Source: an uncultured bacterium
Lineage (GTDB): Bacteria; Bacillota_I; Bacilli_A; RFN20; CAG-826
DNA length: 43,710 nucleotides
NCBI GenBank assembly: GCA_949299395.1
Contig: CASGAB010000009.1
Location: 1-43,710 of the forward strand
Reading direction: 5' to 3'
Under the pieces are notes generated by a model. It was not told the origin of the DNA and did no database searches. It was given only the letters and a program-made list of their open reading frames with translations. A program made the translations under genes and the position numbers. Of this stretch, positions 1-7,366 are shown piece after piece (positions within the stretch are counted from its first letter, which is position 1; the number at the start of each line of letters is the position of its first letter).

Positions 1-17
1 GGCCTCGAGCTTTTTTT
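1..17 (+). terminator. 3' half of an intrinsic terminator, cut by the window edge
   Basis: GGCCTCGAGC followed by seven T looks like the descending arm and T-tract of a strong terminator for a plus-strand gene to the left. The ascending arm would lie outside the window, so this is inference from half a hairpin. Confidence 0.4.
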
Positions 18-33
18 GATTGTTAATTAACAT

Positions 34-91
34 AAAAACCCCCTTTGTTACACATTACATAATAATTTTGTTCAGTGCAACTTTTGGGGGT
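34..91 (-). terminator. terminator of tRNA-Gly
   Basis: On the minus strand, ACCCCC (91-86) pairs with GGGGGT (43-38), and an inner GTTGCAC pairs with GTGTAAC through one G-U. The outer arm is followed by a run of T. The loop is long for a terminator, but the position directly after the tRNA fits. Confidence 0.55.
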
Positions 92-105
92 AATTTCATT
101 TGTGA

Positions 106-179
106 TGGAGCACCATACGGGAATCGAACCCGCATAACTAGCTTGGGAAGCTAGTGTTCTACCATTGAACTAATGATGC
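106..179 (-). tRNA. tRNA-Gly, anticodon CCC
   Basis: A complete 74-nt cloverleaf is visible on the minus strand. The acceptor stem GCATCAT pairs with ATGGTGC (one T-G), the D arm is GTTC/GAAC around AATGGTA, the T arm contains GGTTCGATTCC, and CCA is encoded. The anticodon arm CTAGC-TTCCCAA-GCTAG puts CCC at positions 34-36, so the tRNA reads GGG, a rare glycine codon here. A TATAAT -10 lies on the minus strand at 201-196, and a terminator follows. Confidence 0.95.
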
Positions 180-195
180 GCTTTTAACTTTTATG

Positions 196-201
196 ATTAT
201 A
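196..201 (-). promoter_or_regulatory. -10 box of tRNA-Gly
   Basis: A perfect TATAAT on the minus strand ends 16 nt before the mature tRNA 5' end. No convincing -35 hexamer is visible. It lies in the 49-bp gap after the recombinase stop, so the tRNA probably has its own promoter. Confidence 0.5.
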
Positions 202-228
202 ACATAAACCATAAAAGTAGTTTTTATT

Positions 229-1269
229 TTATCTAGAAATATTTTTTAAATATCGAATTCCCTTTTTTAAAGCAAGATTATCATCAATATAATTATTTTC
301 ATTAACTGAAAAAGAAGCTTGTCCTAAAAGAGTCGTTCTTACTTTTGTATCTGCTCCATATTTATAAAGTTCAGTATTAATTGATTTTCTTCCAAATCCA
401 TGGAGTGAATTATGATCTAAATTAGCCAATTTTAAATAAAAGTTTAATTTTCTTTGAACCTTTTTATGATATAAAGGAAAAAGAAAATCATTCTTTTTGA
501 TCTTATTTTTTAATATATATTCTTTTAAATATTTGGCATTATCATTGGTATAAACAATTGTTTTATAAGAAGAAGTACTTTTAAGTCGATAAGAAATCTC
601 GTTATTTATCGATAATTTTTGTTTATTTATATTTATATATGCAACACCTCTTTTAAAATGAATATCTTTTCTTTGAATTCCTAAAAATTCACCAATTCTT
701 AAACCACTAAAATATAAAAGACGTAATAAACAGTTATCATTAAAATCATTTACAACACTTAAAAGATGATACAAATCGCTTAAAGGAGTGTATTTATTTT
801 TACTATTTAATTTTATTACTTCAACAATTTTAAACGGTTTAATAAATTCAATTAAATCATCACGAAGCTCACTATCAATTAATCTTACTTTTCTTGCATA
901 ATTAATCATATCTTTTAAAATTGTTAAAATTGAATTTTTATAATGGACTGTTACATTTTTATTTTTTAATTTATTACGAAAAGATTCGATGTTTTTAAGA
1001 TTAAATAATTCATTAAGATCATTATTAAAAAAAGGTATTATATAATTATCTATCTTTTTTGAAAGATAATAAGTATAAGAAAGAGAACATTCCATTTCTT
1101 TAAAGTTGATATATCGGATTGAGAAAGAAGTTAAATCATTATTTTCGTTATTAATCTTTTTATTTTTATTAAGATTATCTTTAATTTCAAAATAAATCTT
1201 TCCTTCTTCATCCATCTTTAATTCGAAAGAGCCATTAATAAGATTATTAATCATTTTATTTTCATTCAT
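229..1269 (-). CDS. tyrosine recombinase/integrase, diverged
   Basis: A 346-aa protein whose C-terminal half (about 160-330) matches the tyrosine recombinase catalytic domain. Box I is FSGLRIGE with Arg191, a candidate lysine is K230, and box II is LHGFGR with His290 and Arg294. The candidate nucleophile is Tyr327 in NNYI. Two features are off-pattern. Box II reads HxxxR instead of the usual HxxR, and the second His/Trp of the family appears to be Gln316 in LLGQ. The N-terminal 155 residues have the helical character of a SAM-like core-binding domain but no clear match. The start has a good ribosome site (GGAGG, minus strand). No excisionase or other element genes are nearby, so it may be an orphan or a resident recombinase. 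It lies on the 5' side of the tRNA, so the tRNA is not an obvious attachment site for it. Confidence 0.75.
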   Translation of the reverse strand: MNENKMINNLINGSFELKMDEEGKIYFEIKDNLNKNKKINNENNDLTSFSIRYINFKEMECSLSYTYYLSKKIDNYIIPFFNNDLNELFNLKNIESFRNKLKNKNVTVHYKNSILTILKDMINYARKVRLIDSELRDDLIEFIKPFKIVEVIKLNSKNKYTPLSDLYHLLSVVNDFNDNCLLRLLYFSGLRIGEFLGIQRKDIHFKRGVAYININKQKLSINNEISYRLKSTSSYKTIVYTNDNAKYLKEYILKNKIKKNDFLFPLYHKKVQRKLNFYLKLANLDHNSLHGFGRKSINTELYKYGADTKVRTTLLGQASFSVNENNYIDDNLALKKGIRYLKNISR

Positions 1270-1295
1270 ATTTTTTTACCCTCCAAAAATAAAAT

Positions 1296-1325
1296 AAAAA
1301 AACTACTATAATAGTAGTTTTTTTG
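1296..1325. terminator. bidirectional terminator between the MerR gene and the recombinase
   Basis: AACTACTAT and ATAGTAGTT form a perfect inverted repeat centred on 1310, flanked by A-rich sequence on the left and T-rich on the right. On the minus strand it would end the SpoU-MerR transcript before the recombinase gene. Confidence 0.75.
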
Positions 1326-1375
1326 TGGCTATTATATTAAGAAAATGAAACTAATATTTTCAATAATTTTTCTTT

Positions 1376-2176
1376 TTATAAAGGAAGGATAAATCGATTG
1401 ATTTTTAATGATTCATTATTATCAAAATATTCATAAATTAGGTCTTTTTTAATCTTTATTTTGTTATCACTTAAGATCTTTTTTAAATTTTTATATGCAT
1501 CTAAAAAAGAAACTTTATTTATTTCATAAATTAATGAAATACTTTTATCAATTTCTTCAATATTTTTTTCTTTATAATCTTTAATTAAAGGGATACAGAC
1601 TTTAATTTTAATCATTTCATTATTATCAAAAATTTGATCTTTATTAATAAATGATTCTTTAGGAATGATAATAAAAGGGTTTTTCTTTTCAAAGATATAA
1701 TTCTTACTTAAAGCATGGATATAAATTTCTTTTAAAAGAGAAGGTAAAATCGATAAATCTTTAACATTTCTTTCTTCATAATAATAAATAATTTTTTCGG
1801 TTTGTTTTCGATATGTTTTATTGGTTGATGAAGAAAGAAAAAGTAAAGATTGATCGATATCATCTTTTTTCTTTTTTAATAATTTAATTAATTCTTCTTT
1901 TTTCTCTTTTTTTAATATCGATTCATTATTTATATCGTTTTCAAGATAAAACTCTTTAATTTCTTTTTTAGTTAATCCAGCATTTAAAAGAAGTGAAATT
2001 TCATTTAAAAGAACAAAAATTGATTCATCATAATATCGATAAGAAGTATTTTTATCTTTATAGTAAGGTTTAATCAAACCACTCTCTTCAAGTTCTAGTA
2101 AAAATTGACGAGAAAAAGAAGAAGCTTTTGTAACTTCAAACATTGAATAAACCTTTTTATCATTAACAAATTTCAT
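1376..2176 (-). CDS. MerR-family transcriptional regulator with effector-binding domain
   Basis: A 266-aa protein. Residues about 10-80 form a MerR winged helix: YSMFEVTKASSFSRQFLLEL, then ESGLIKPYYKD, a YRYYDE wing and LLNAGLTKKEIKEF. A short charged helix (about 85-110) is the likely dimerisation coil. The C-terminal part (about 125-266) has the size and strand pattern of a BmrR/GyrI-like small-molecule domain, though no ligand residues can be assigned. The N-terminus lacks the usual IGExA spacing at the very start, so it is a diverged member. It begins 5 bp after the SpoU methyltransferase gene, with no Shine-Dalgarno sequence, so the two are probably co-transcribed. Ligand and targets are unknown. 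Confidence 0.7.
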   Translation of the reverse strand: MKFVNDKKVYSMFEVTKASSFSRQFLLELEESGLIKPYYKDKNTSYRYYDESIFVLLNEISLLLNAGLTKKEIKEFYLENDINNESILKKEKKEELIKLLKKKKDDIDQSLLFLSSSTNKTYRKQTEKIIYYYEERNVKDLSILPSLLKEIYIHALSKNYIFEKKNPFIIIPKESFINKDQIFDNNEMIKIKVCIPLIKDYKEKNIEEIDKSISLIYEINKVSFLDAYKNLKKILSDNKIKIKKDLIYEYFDNNESLKINRFILPL

Positions 2177-2181
2177 ATCTT

Positions 2182-2922
2182 TTATTTTTTTCTTTTTTGT
2201 TTATTAAATTCATATAAAGCGATAGTCATTGCATTAGTTATATTAAGTGAATCAATTTTTGGAGAAATATAAATTTTTATTGGATTTAAATCTTTATATA
2301 AATCGTAATTTAATCCAGTTGCTTCATTACCAAAAGCAAGAGTTGAATAGCGATTAGTTAAATTATTAAATTTATATTCATCAAGATAGTTCTCAGTTTG
2401 TAACATAAATGAATAAATATCATGGTTATTGTATTTTTTCTTATATTCTTCAAGAGAAGAAAAATATTCAATGTTAACACTAAAAATTGAACCCATTGAG
2501 GAACGAATTACTTTTGGATCGAAAATATCAACTCCCGGTAAAATAATTGCAATATTTTTAAAATCAAAACCTAAAGAAGAACGAATCATTGTTCCTAAAT
2601 TACCCATATTTGATGGATTATCTAAAAGAACATGCTCTTCGTTTATATCTAGATTAGTTTCATATTTTTTAAAGATTCCAATAATATAAACATTTTCTTT
2701 ATCATTACTTAAGATATTAAAGATTTTATTAGAAGAAGTGATTTCGATTTTTTCTTTATTTACAAGGTGATAAATCTCATTAATAACTTCTTTATTTTTA
2801 AAAGATGAATGAATGTAAACTTTTAAAACGTATTCATTCTTATTTTTTAATAATTCAAGAGTTGGAAATGCTCCTAAAGAGTAGCTGTAATCGTTTATTT
2901 TTTTATATTTACTAAATTCCAT
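2182..2922 (-). CDS. SpoU/TrmH-family RNA 2'-O-methyltransferase
   Basis: All three SPOUT (SpoU) motifs are present. Motif 1 is LDNPSNMGNLGTMIRSS, motif 2 is LAFGNEATGL, and motif 3 is ISPKIDSLNITNAMTIALYE. The family makes a trefoil-knot fold that binds S-adenosylmethionine and methylates ribose 2'-OH in rRNA or tRNA; the target here is unknown. The N-terminal 90 residues could be a weak RNA-binding domain. The start is uncertain: ATG at 2922 is chosen, giving 246 aa, but TTG at 2931 is in frame. A -10-like TATATT/TATTAT on the minus strand (2934-2941) leaves almost no leader, so the message may be leaderless. A second SpoU member lies at 41317-42048. Confidence 0.85.
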   Translation of the reverse strand: MEFSKYKKINDYSYSLGAFPTLELLKNKNEYVLKVYIHSSFKNKEVINEIYHLVNKEKIEITSSNKIFNILSNDKENVYIIGIFKKYETNLDINEEHVLLDNPSNMGNLGTMIRSSLGFDFKNIAIILPGVDIFDPKVIRSSMGSIFSVNIEYFSSLEEYKKKYNNHDIYSFMLQTENYLDEYKFNNLTNRYSTLAFGNEATGLNYDLYKDLNPIKIYISPKIDSLNITNAMTIALYEFNKQKRKK

Positions 2923-3066
2923 AAAATCCAAAAATAATATACCATAACTCGCGATTTTTTTCTTTTAAAAATAATGAAAATTGTTAAAAAAATGTTTTAA
3001 AGAAAAAAACTCATTCTTATTGATAAAAATTATAAAAAAATACTATAAAAAAATGGACTTTTAAAA

Positions 3067-3072
3067 TATAAT
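3067..3072 (+). promoter_or_regulatory. -10 box of the FAD oxidoreductase operon
   Basis: A perfect TATAAT lies 8 nt before the ATG at 3081, so transcription should begin at or within 2 nt of the start codon. No Shine-Dalgarno sequence can fit. No clear -35 hexamer is visible. Confidence 0.6.
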
Positions 3073-3080
3073 TTTAATGT

Positions 3081-4511
3081 ATGAATAATTATGATGTAAT
3101 TTTGGTCGGTGCTGGTCCTTGTGGAATCTATGCAGCATACGAACTCGTAAAAAATAATAAAAACTTAAAAATATTATTAGTTGATAAGGGAAACGATATT
3201 TATCATCGTACTTGCCCTATTTTAGATGGAAAAATTAAACAATGTCCTCAAAATATTTATGGAAATAGTGGATGCTATCCAGCATGTTCTATGACTCATG
3301 GATTTGGAGGATGCGGTGCATATAGTGATGGTAAATTTAATATTACTTCTGAATTTGGTGGATGGCTTAATGAATATTTACCAAAAGAAGAAATTTTAGA
3401 TTTAATTCAATATGTCGATAAGATTAATTTAGAGCATGGTGCTCCTACTTCAATCACTGATCCAACAACAAAAGAAGTTCTGGATATCGAAAGAAAAGGT
3501 TTAGCAGTTGGATTAAAACTTTTAAGAAGCCAAGTTAGACATTTAGGAACTGAAGTCAATTTAAAACTTTTAGCTTCAATTTATGAAGAATTAAAAGAAA
3601 ATATCGATATGAAGTTTGCATGTAATGTTACTGATATTATCGTTGATGAAAACAACCATATTAAAGGTATCATCGATGAGAAAAATGAAGAATATTTTGC
3701 AAAATATGTTGTATTCGGTGTTGGTAGACCTGGTTCAAGTTGGTTAAGTAGTGTTTTATCTAAACACGGATTAAAAGTTTCATCAAATAGAGTTGATATC
3801 GGTGTTAGAGTTGAAACTAACGACGTTATCATGACTGACATCAATAAATATTTATACGAAGGAAAATTTATTTTTAAAACAACAGTTGGTACAACTTGTA
3901 GAACATTCTGTTCAAATCCATCTGGCCATGTTGTTATTGAAAATAATAACGGAATTATGGTTGCAAATGGTCACGCATATAGTGATCCAAAACTTGCAAG
4001 TGAAAATACTAACTTTGCTATTTTAGTTTCTCATAGATTTACTGAACCATTTAAAGATGCAAATGGATATGCTTATGAAGTTGCTTCATTAGCAAATAAA
4101 TTATCAAATGGTTCGGTTATTGTTCAAAGATATAGTGATATTGTTAAAGGAAGAAGATCAACCTATAAACGTATTAATGACAACTTCGTTATTCCTACAT
4201 TAAAGGAAGCGGTTCCTGGTGATTTAGCACTCGTTTTACCATATAAAACTATGCAATCAATTAGAGAAATGCTTGAAGCATTAGATCATGTCACTCCAGG
4301 TATTGCTAGTGGAAGCACATTACTTTATGGCGTAGAAGCTAAATTCTATAGCGATAGAATAGATTGCGATAATAATTTTGAAACACAAATTGGTGGATTA
4401 TATGTTGGTGGCGATGGTGCTGGTATTACAAGGGGTTTAGCTCAAGCTGGTGCTAATGGCGTCTATATCGCTAGACAAATTTTAAAGAAGGAAGGAGAGA
4501 ACAATGATTAA
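3081..4511 (+). CDS. NAD(P)/FAD-dependent oxidoreductase (COG2509-like dehydrogenase)
   Basis: A 476-aa flavoprotein. The N-terminal dinucleotide-binding motif is VGAGPCG (9-15), with an acidic residue closing the second strand in LLVDKG. A cysteine-rich segment follows (about 48-80: CPILDG, QCPQN, GCYPACS, GFGGCGAYSDGK), and the C-terminal FAD motif is GGLYVGGDGAGITRG. This architecture matches the uncharacterised FAD-dependent dehydrogenase family COG2509. Its substrate is not known. It leads a plus-strand gene run, overlaps cdaA by 8 bp, and is probably translated from a leaderless message. The cysteine cluster could serve redox chemistry or metal binding, which the sequence alone does not settle. 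Confidence 0.8.
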   Translation: MNNYDVILVGAGPCGIYAAYELVKNNKNLKILLVDKGNDIYHRTCPILDGKIKQCPQNIYGNSGCYPACSMTHGFGGCGAYSDGKFNITSEFGGWLNEYLPKEEILDLIQYVDKINLEHGAPTSITDPTTKEVLDIERKGLAVGLKLLRSQVRHLGTEVNLKLLASIYEELKENIDMKFACNVTDIIVDENNHIKGIIDEKNEEYFAKYVVFGVGRPGSSWLSSVLSKHGLKVSSNRVDIGVRVETNDVIMTDINKYLYEGKFIFKTTVGTTCRTFCSNPSGHVVIENNNGIMVANGHAYSDPKLASENTNFAILVSHRFTEPFKDANGYAYEVASLANKLSNGSVIVQRYSDIVKGRRSTYKRINDNFVIPTLKEAVPGDLALVLPYKTMQSIREMLEALDHVTPGIASGSTLLYGVEAKFYSDRIDCDNNFETQIGGLYVGGDGAGITRGLAQAGANGVYIARQILKKEGENND

Positions 4512-5316
4512 TTTATTACAATTTAAAACAGTTTTTGATGAATTAACAGTCAACGCTATTTTAGATTGTATTTTTGTTGTCTTGACTTTAGTTTTTATTA
4601 ATTTAATCATTGATTACTTTGTAAAAAGAAACTTAATTAGAATATCGCTTGGTGTTGCTAGTGGAGTTTTCTTTTTATCACACGTTTTCTGTTTTGATGG
4701 ATTACAATTATTCTCTCTTTTAGTTATTTTCCTTGTTGCATTCACTGGATTATTTATTAATCTTGCTGAACTTAGAACGTTTATTGCAAATAAATCTTCT
4801 CAAAAGAAAAATGATAAAGTCCTTCAAAAGAAAAAAGGTGAAGTCGATCGTATTTTTGATCATGAAGAAGTTTATAAAATTATTAATGAAACAGTAACTT
4901 ATCTTTCAAAGCATAAAGTTGGTGCGTTAATAACTTTTGAAAGAAAAGATAAATTATCTGATATTGTTAAAAACGGAACACTTGTTAATTGTCCAATCTC
5001 TTTTGAAATTTTAGCTACAATTTTCTATCCAGGAACAAGACTTCATGATGGTGCTGTAGTTATTAAAGACGATAAAATTTTAGCTGCAAGTGTTTACTAT
5101 ACTCCAACAACTAAACCATTGGTTGGAAAATATGGTTCAAGACATAGAGCTGCAATTGGAATTAGCGAAATTTGTGATGCTGTTACAATTGTTGTTAGTG
5201 AAGAAACTGGTAGAATTTCAATTGCTTATAATGGCGAACTTGAAAGTTATACTGCTGATAATTTCTTTACTGCATTTGAAAATATCATGTCATTAACTAG
5301 TGAAAATAACGATTAA
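4504..5316 (+). CDS. cdaA: diadenylate cyclase CdaA (c-di-AMP synthase)
   Basis: A 270-aa protein that condenses two ATP into cyclic di-AMP. Three hydrophobic segments (about 20-37, 45-62 and 68-88) anchor the N-terminus in the membrane. The DisA_N/DAC domain covers about 115-262, with GALITFE at 140, the catalytic LHDGAVV (DGA at 182-184) and GSRHRAAIG (RHR at 213-215). Length and layout match CdaA/DacA. Its ATG overlaps the end of the oxidoreductase gene and has a strong GGAGAG ribosome site. Unlike the usual cdaA-cdaR-glmM order of Bacillota, no YbbR/CdaR gene and no glmM follow. Confidence 0.93.
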   Translation: MINLLQFKTVFDELTVNAILDCIFVVLTLVFINLIIDYFVKRNLIRISLGVASGVFFLSHVFCFDGLQLFSLLVIFLVAFTGLFINLAELRTFIANKSSQKKNDKVLQKKKGEVDRIFDHEEVYKIINETVTYLSKHKVGALITFERKDKLSDIVKNGTLVNCPISFEILATIFYPGTRLHDGAVVIKDDKILAASVYYTPTTKPLVGKYGSRHRAAIGISEICDAVTIVVSEETGRISIAYNGELESYTADNFFTAFENIMSLTSENND

Positions 5317-5334
5317 TATCGTTTATTTTTATTT

Positions 5335-5952
5335 ATGAAAGAAAAAAAGAACTTAGAACTTTATAACTATTTAATTAAAGAATTATCTCTAATTCAGCTT
5401 TATAAAATTGAAATTGATGAAGATAAAAAGAATTCGTTAATTGAAGAACTAGAAAAAGAATTAATGGATGAACTTAACTATTTTGAAAATGTTAATTTCT
5501 CAAGAATCAATTATTTTTATAAAGATTATCACCCTTCTCCACTTAATCGAATTGTATTGTTACTAAAAGATAAAAGTGGAAATTATTATTTAAAAAAGGA
5601 TGAAAAAGAAGGAAGTTATTTACTTCTTAATGGTCTATTAAATATCGATCAAAAGATCGATATTAAAATAGAAGAACTCTTAAAAGAAAACGATATTACA
5701 TCAAAAAAAACTGATATAAGTCTTAAATTAATGAAATATCGTAAACCATTTGAAAACGAGAATTTCTATTATCCACTTCCTGAATATTTGATGATATTTG
5801 AAGTCATTATCGATGAACTAAATAATGATTCTTATCAAAGATTTAGTGAAGAAGAATTAGAAAAAGTTAACTTAACAAAAGAAATTAATAGTCTCGATTT
5901 AAAAGATATAATCGAAACATTAAAAAATAAAAAAGACTTAATTATTGATTAA
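5335..5952 (+). CDS. hypothetical protein, possible degenerate Nudix-fold domain
   Basis: A 205-aa charged cytosolic protein that I do not firmly recognise. Residues about 70-160 follow the strand order of a Nudix domain: RIVLLLKDKSGNYYLKKDE, then LLLNGLLNIDQ where a Nudix protein has LPGG, then PLPEYLMIFEVIID. The catalytic Nudix box (GX5EX7REUXEEXGU) is absent, so it would be a non-catalytic member if the relation is real. The N-terminal 60 residues are helical and acidic. The gene sits 18 bp after cdaA and just before deoD. It has no Shine-Dalgarno sequence, so translation probably depends on its position in the operon. Confidence 0.55.
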   Translation: MKEKKNLELYNYLIKELSLIQLYKIEIDEDKKNSLIEELEKELMDELNYFENVNFSRINYFYKDYHPSPLNRIVLLLKDKSGNYYLKKDEKEGSYLLLNGLLNIDQKIDIKIEELLKENDITSKKTDISLKLMKYRKPFENENFYYPLPEYLMIFEVIIDELNNDSYQRFSEEELEKVNLTKEINSLDLKDIIETLKNKKDLIID

Positions 5953-5966
5953 AAAGGAGAAAATTT

Positions 5967-6674
5967 ATGTCAACACACATCAAAAACGGAGCACATTTTG
6001 CTAAAACAGTCTTAATGCCAGGAGATCCTTTAAGAGCAAAATATATTGCTGAAAATTTCTTAACAGATTATGAAGAAGTCACATCAGTTAGAGGAATCTT
6101 AGGTTTTACTGGAAAAACAAAAGAAGGAAAAGAAATCAGCGTTATGGCTAGTGGTATGGGTATTCCTTCAATCGGAATTTATTCATATGAACTTTTCACT
6201 GAATATGGCGTTGAAAATATTATTAGAATCGGAACTTGTGGTTCTTATCAAGAAGAATGTAAAGTTGGTGATGTTATTTTAGTTTCAAGTGCATGTTCAA
6301 ATTCAAACTATGCTTCTCAATTTGATCTTAAAGGTGGCGCAATTGCTCCTTGTAGTGATTTTAATCTTTTATTAAAAGCTTATAATCATGCTCATGAAAT
6401 GAATATTCCTGTTCATGTTGGTCCAATCTTCTCAAGTGACATTTTTTATGATGCTGATAAAGATTATTATAAAAAATTCCAAGCTTTAGGAGTTTTAGGT
6501 GTTGAAATGGAATCTTACGGCTTATTCTTAAATGCTATGAGATTACATAAAAAAGCATTATGTATTTTAACTGTTAGTGATACATTCGTTGGAAAAGAAA
6601 GAGACTTAACTCAAGAAGAAAGACAAACAAAACTTAATGAAATGTTTAAACTTGCTTTAACAATGGCAGATTAG
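5967..6674 (+). CDS. deoD: purine-nucleoside phosphorylase, DeoD type
   Basis: A 235-aa hexameric-type PNP that phosphorolyses purine (deoxy)nucleosides to base plus (deoxy)ribose-1-phosphate. The phosphate-binding loop is MPGDPLRAKYIAE (17-29) and the ribose-binding motif is GVEMESYG. The late acidic loop reads VSDTFVGKE where the catalytic Asp is expected (SD). Length equals that of E. coli and Bacillus DeoD. A clear AAGGAG ribosome site precedes the ATG. It is the only soluble metabolic enzyme among the membrane and signalling genes of this run. Confidence 0.95.
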   Translation: MSTHIKNGAHFAKTVLMPGDPLRAKYIAENFLTDYEEVTSVRGILGFTGKTKEGKEISVMASGMGIPSIGIYSYELFTEYGVENIIRIGTCGSYQEECKVGDVILVSSACSNSNYASQFDLKGGAIAPCSDFNLLLKAYNHAHEMNIPVHVGPIFSSDIFYDADKDYYKKFQALGVLGVEMESYGLFLNAMRLHKKALCILTVSDTFVGKERDLTQEERQTKLNEMFKLALTMAD

Positions 6675-6694
6675 ATAGTAAAATATTGACTATT

Positions 6695-7366
6695 ATGGTT
6701 TTGAATCCACTTATTTTAACTGACAATAGTGATGTTGCAATTACGATTATCGCGGTTATTGGAGTAATTTTACTTGTTGCTCTTCTTTTAGTCGCGATTT
6801 TATTTCCTATTTTAAGAAAGAAATACATGTATCGTAATTTCCGCCTTGTTTATCATAAAAAGATTTATGAAATCGCAGAAAAAAACGATTATTTATTATT
6901 AAATAATGTTCATTTAAGAAATAAAGAAGTAAGTGTTGCAACAATTGATCATATTTTATTTGCTCATAAATATATTTATGTTATTAAAGATAGATATTAT
7001 AAAGGCGCAATAAGTGGTAATAAAAAAGATAGTGTCTGGTTATTTTTCAATAAAGCAAACGAAAGAACTGAAATTCACAATCCAATGATTATTAATAAAA
7101 CTAGAATTGAAAAGTTAATTTCATTAACCGGAATTAGCCAAGATTTATTTGTTTCAATTATTTTAGTTAATGATGATTGCGTTATTCAAAATCCAGAAGA
7201 ATTGAATTCAAAAAGAAGTTATATTGTTTCGCGTGCTAAACTTCCAAAATTAATTAGAAGTTTAGAAAAAAATAAAAACGTTAAAGATATTAACCAAGAA
7301 ACTTTAGAAGTCGCAGTTCAAGAAATTTATCGACTCTATGGTAAAGGTAGTGAAGGAAATGATTAA
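6695..7366 (+). CDS. membrane-anchored NERD-domain protein
   Basis: About 223 aa. One strong N-terminal membrane helix (about 12-35, VAITIIAVIGVILLVALLL) is followed by a basic stop-transfer segment and a cytosolic domain. That domain has NERD (nuclease-related) signatures: an ATIDHILFAHKYIYVIKDRY block, GAISG, an aromatic DSVW and the HNPMIINKTRIEKL helix. NERD domains are distantly related to the PD-(D/E)XK nuclease fold. Here the residues after IDH are FAHKYIYVIKD, so the acidic-lysine pair is only partly kept and catalytic activity is doubtful. ATG 6695 is chosen; TTG 6686 is in frame. Neither has a ribosome site. It overlaps the next membrane gene by 8 bp. Confidence 0.7.
   Translation: MVLNPLILTDNSDVAITIIAVIGVILLVALLLVAILFPILRKKYMYRNFRLVYHKKIYEIAEKNDYLLLNNVHLRNKEVSVATIDHILFAHKYIYVIKDRYYKGAISGNKKDSVWLFFNKANERTEIHNPMIINKTRIEKLISLTGISQDLFVSIILVNDDCVIQNPEELNSKRSYIVSRAKLPKLIRSLEKNKNVKDINQETLEVAVQEIYRLYGKGSEGND

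Noticed and set aside
106-1269. tRNA-Gly next to an integrase as an attachment site of a genomic island
   Set aside because: The recombinase lies on the 5' side of the tRNA. Integration normally uses the 3' part, which faces the other way, and no partial tRNA copy was seen to the right.
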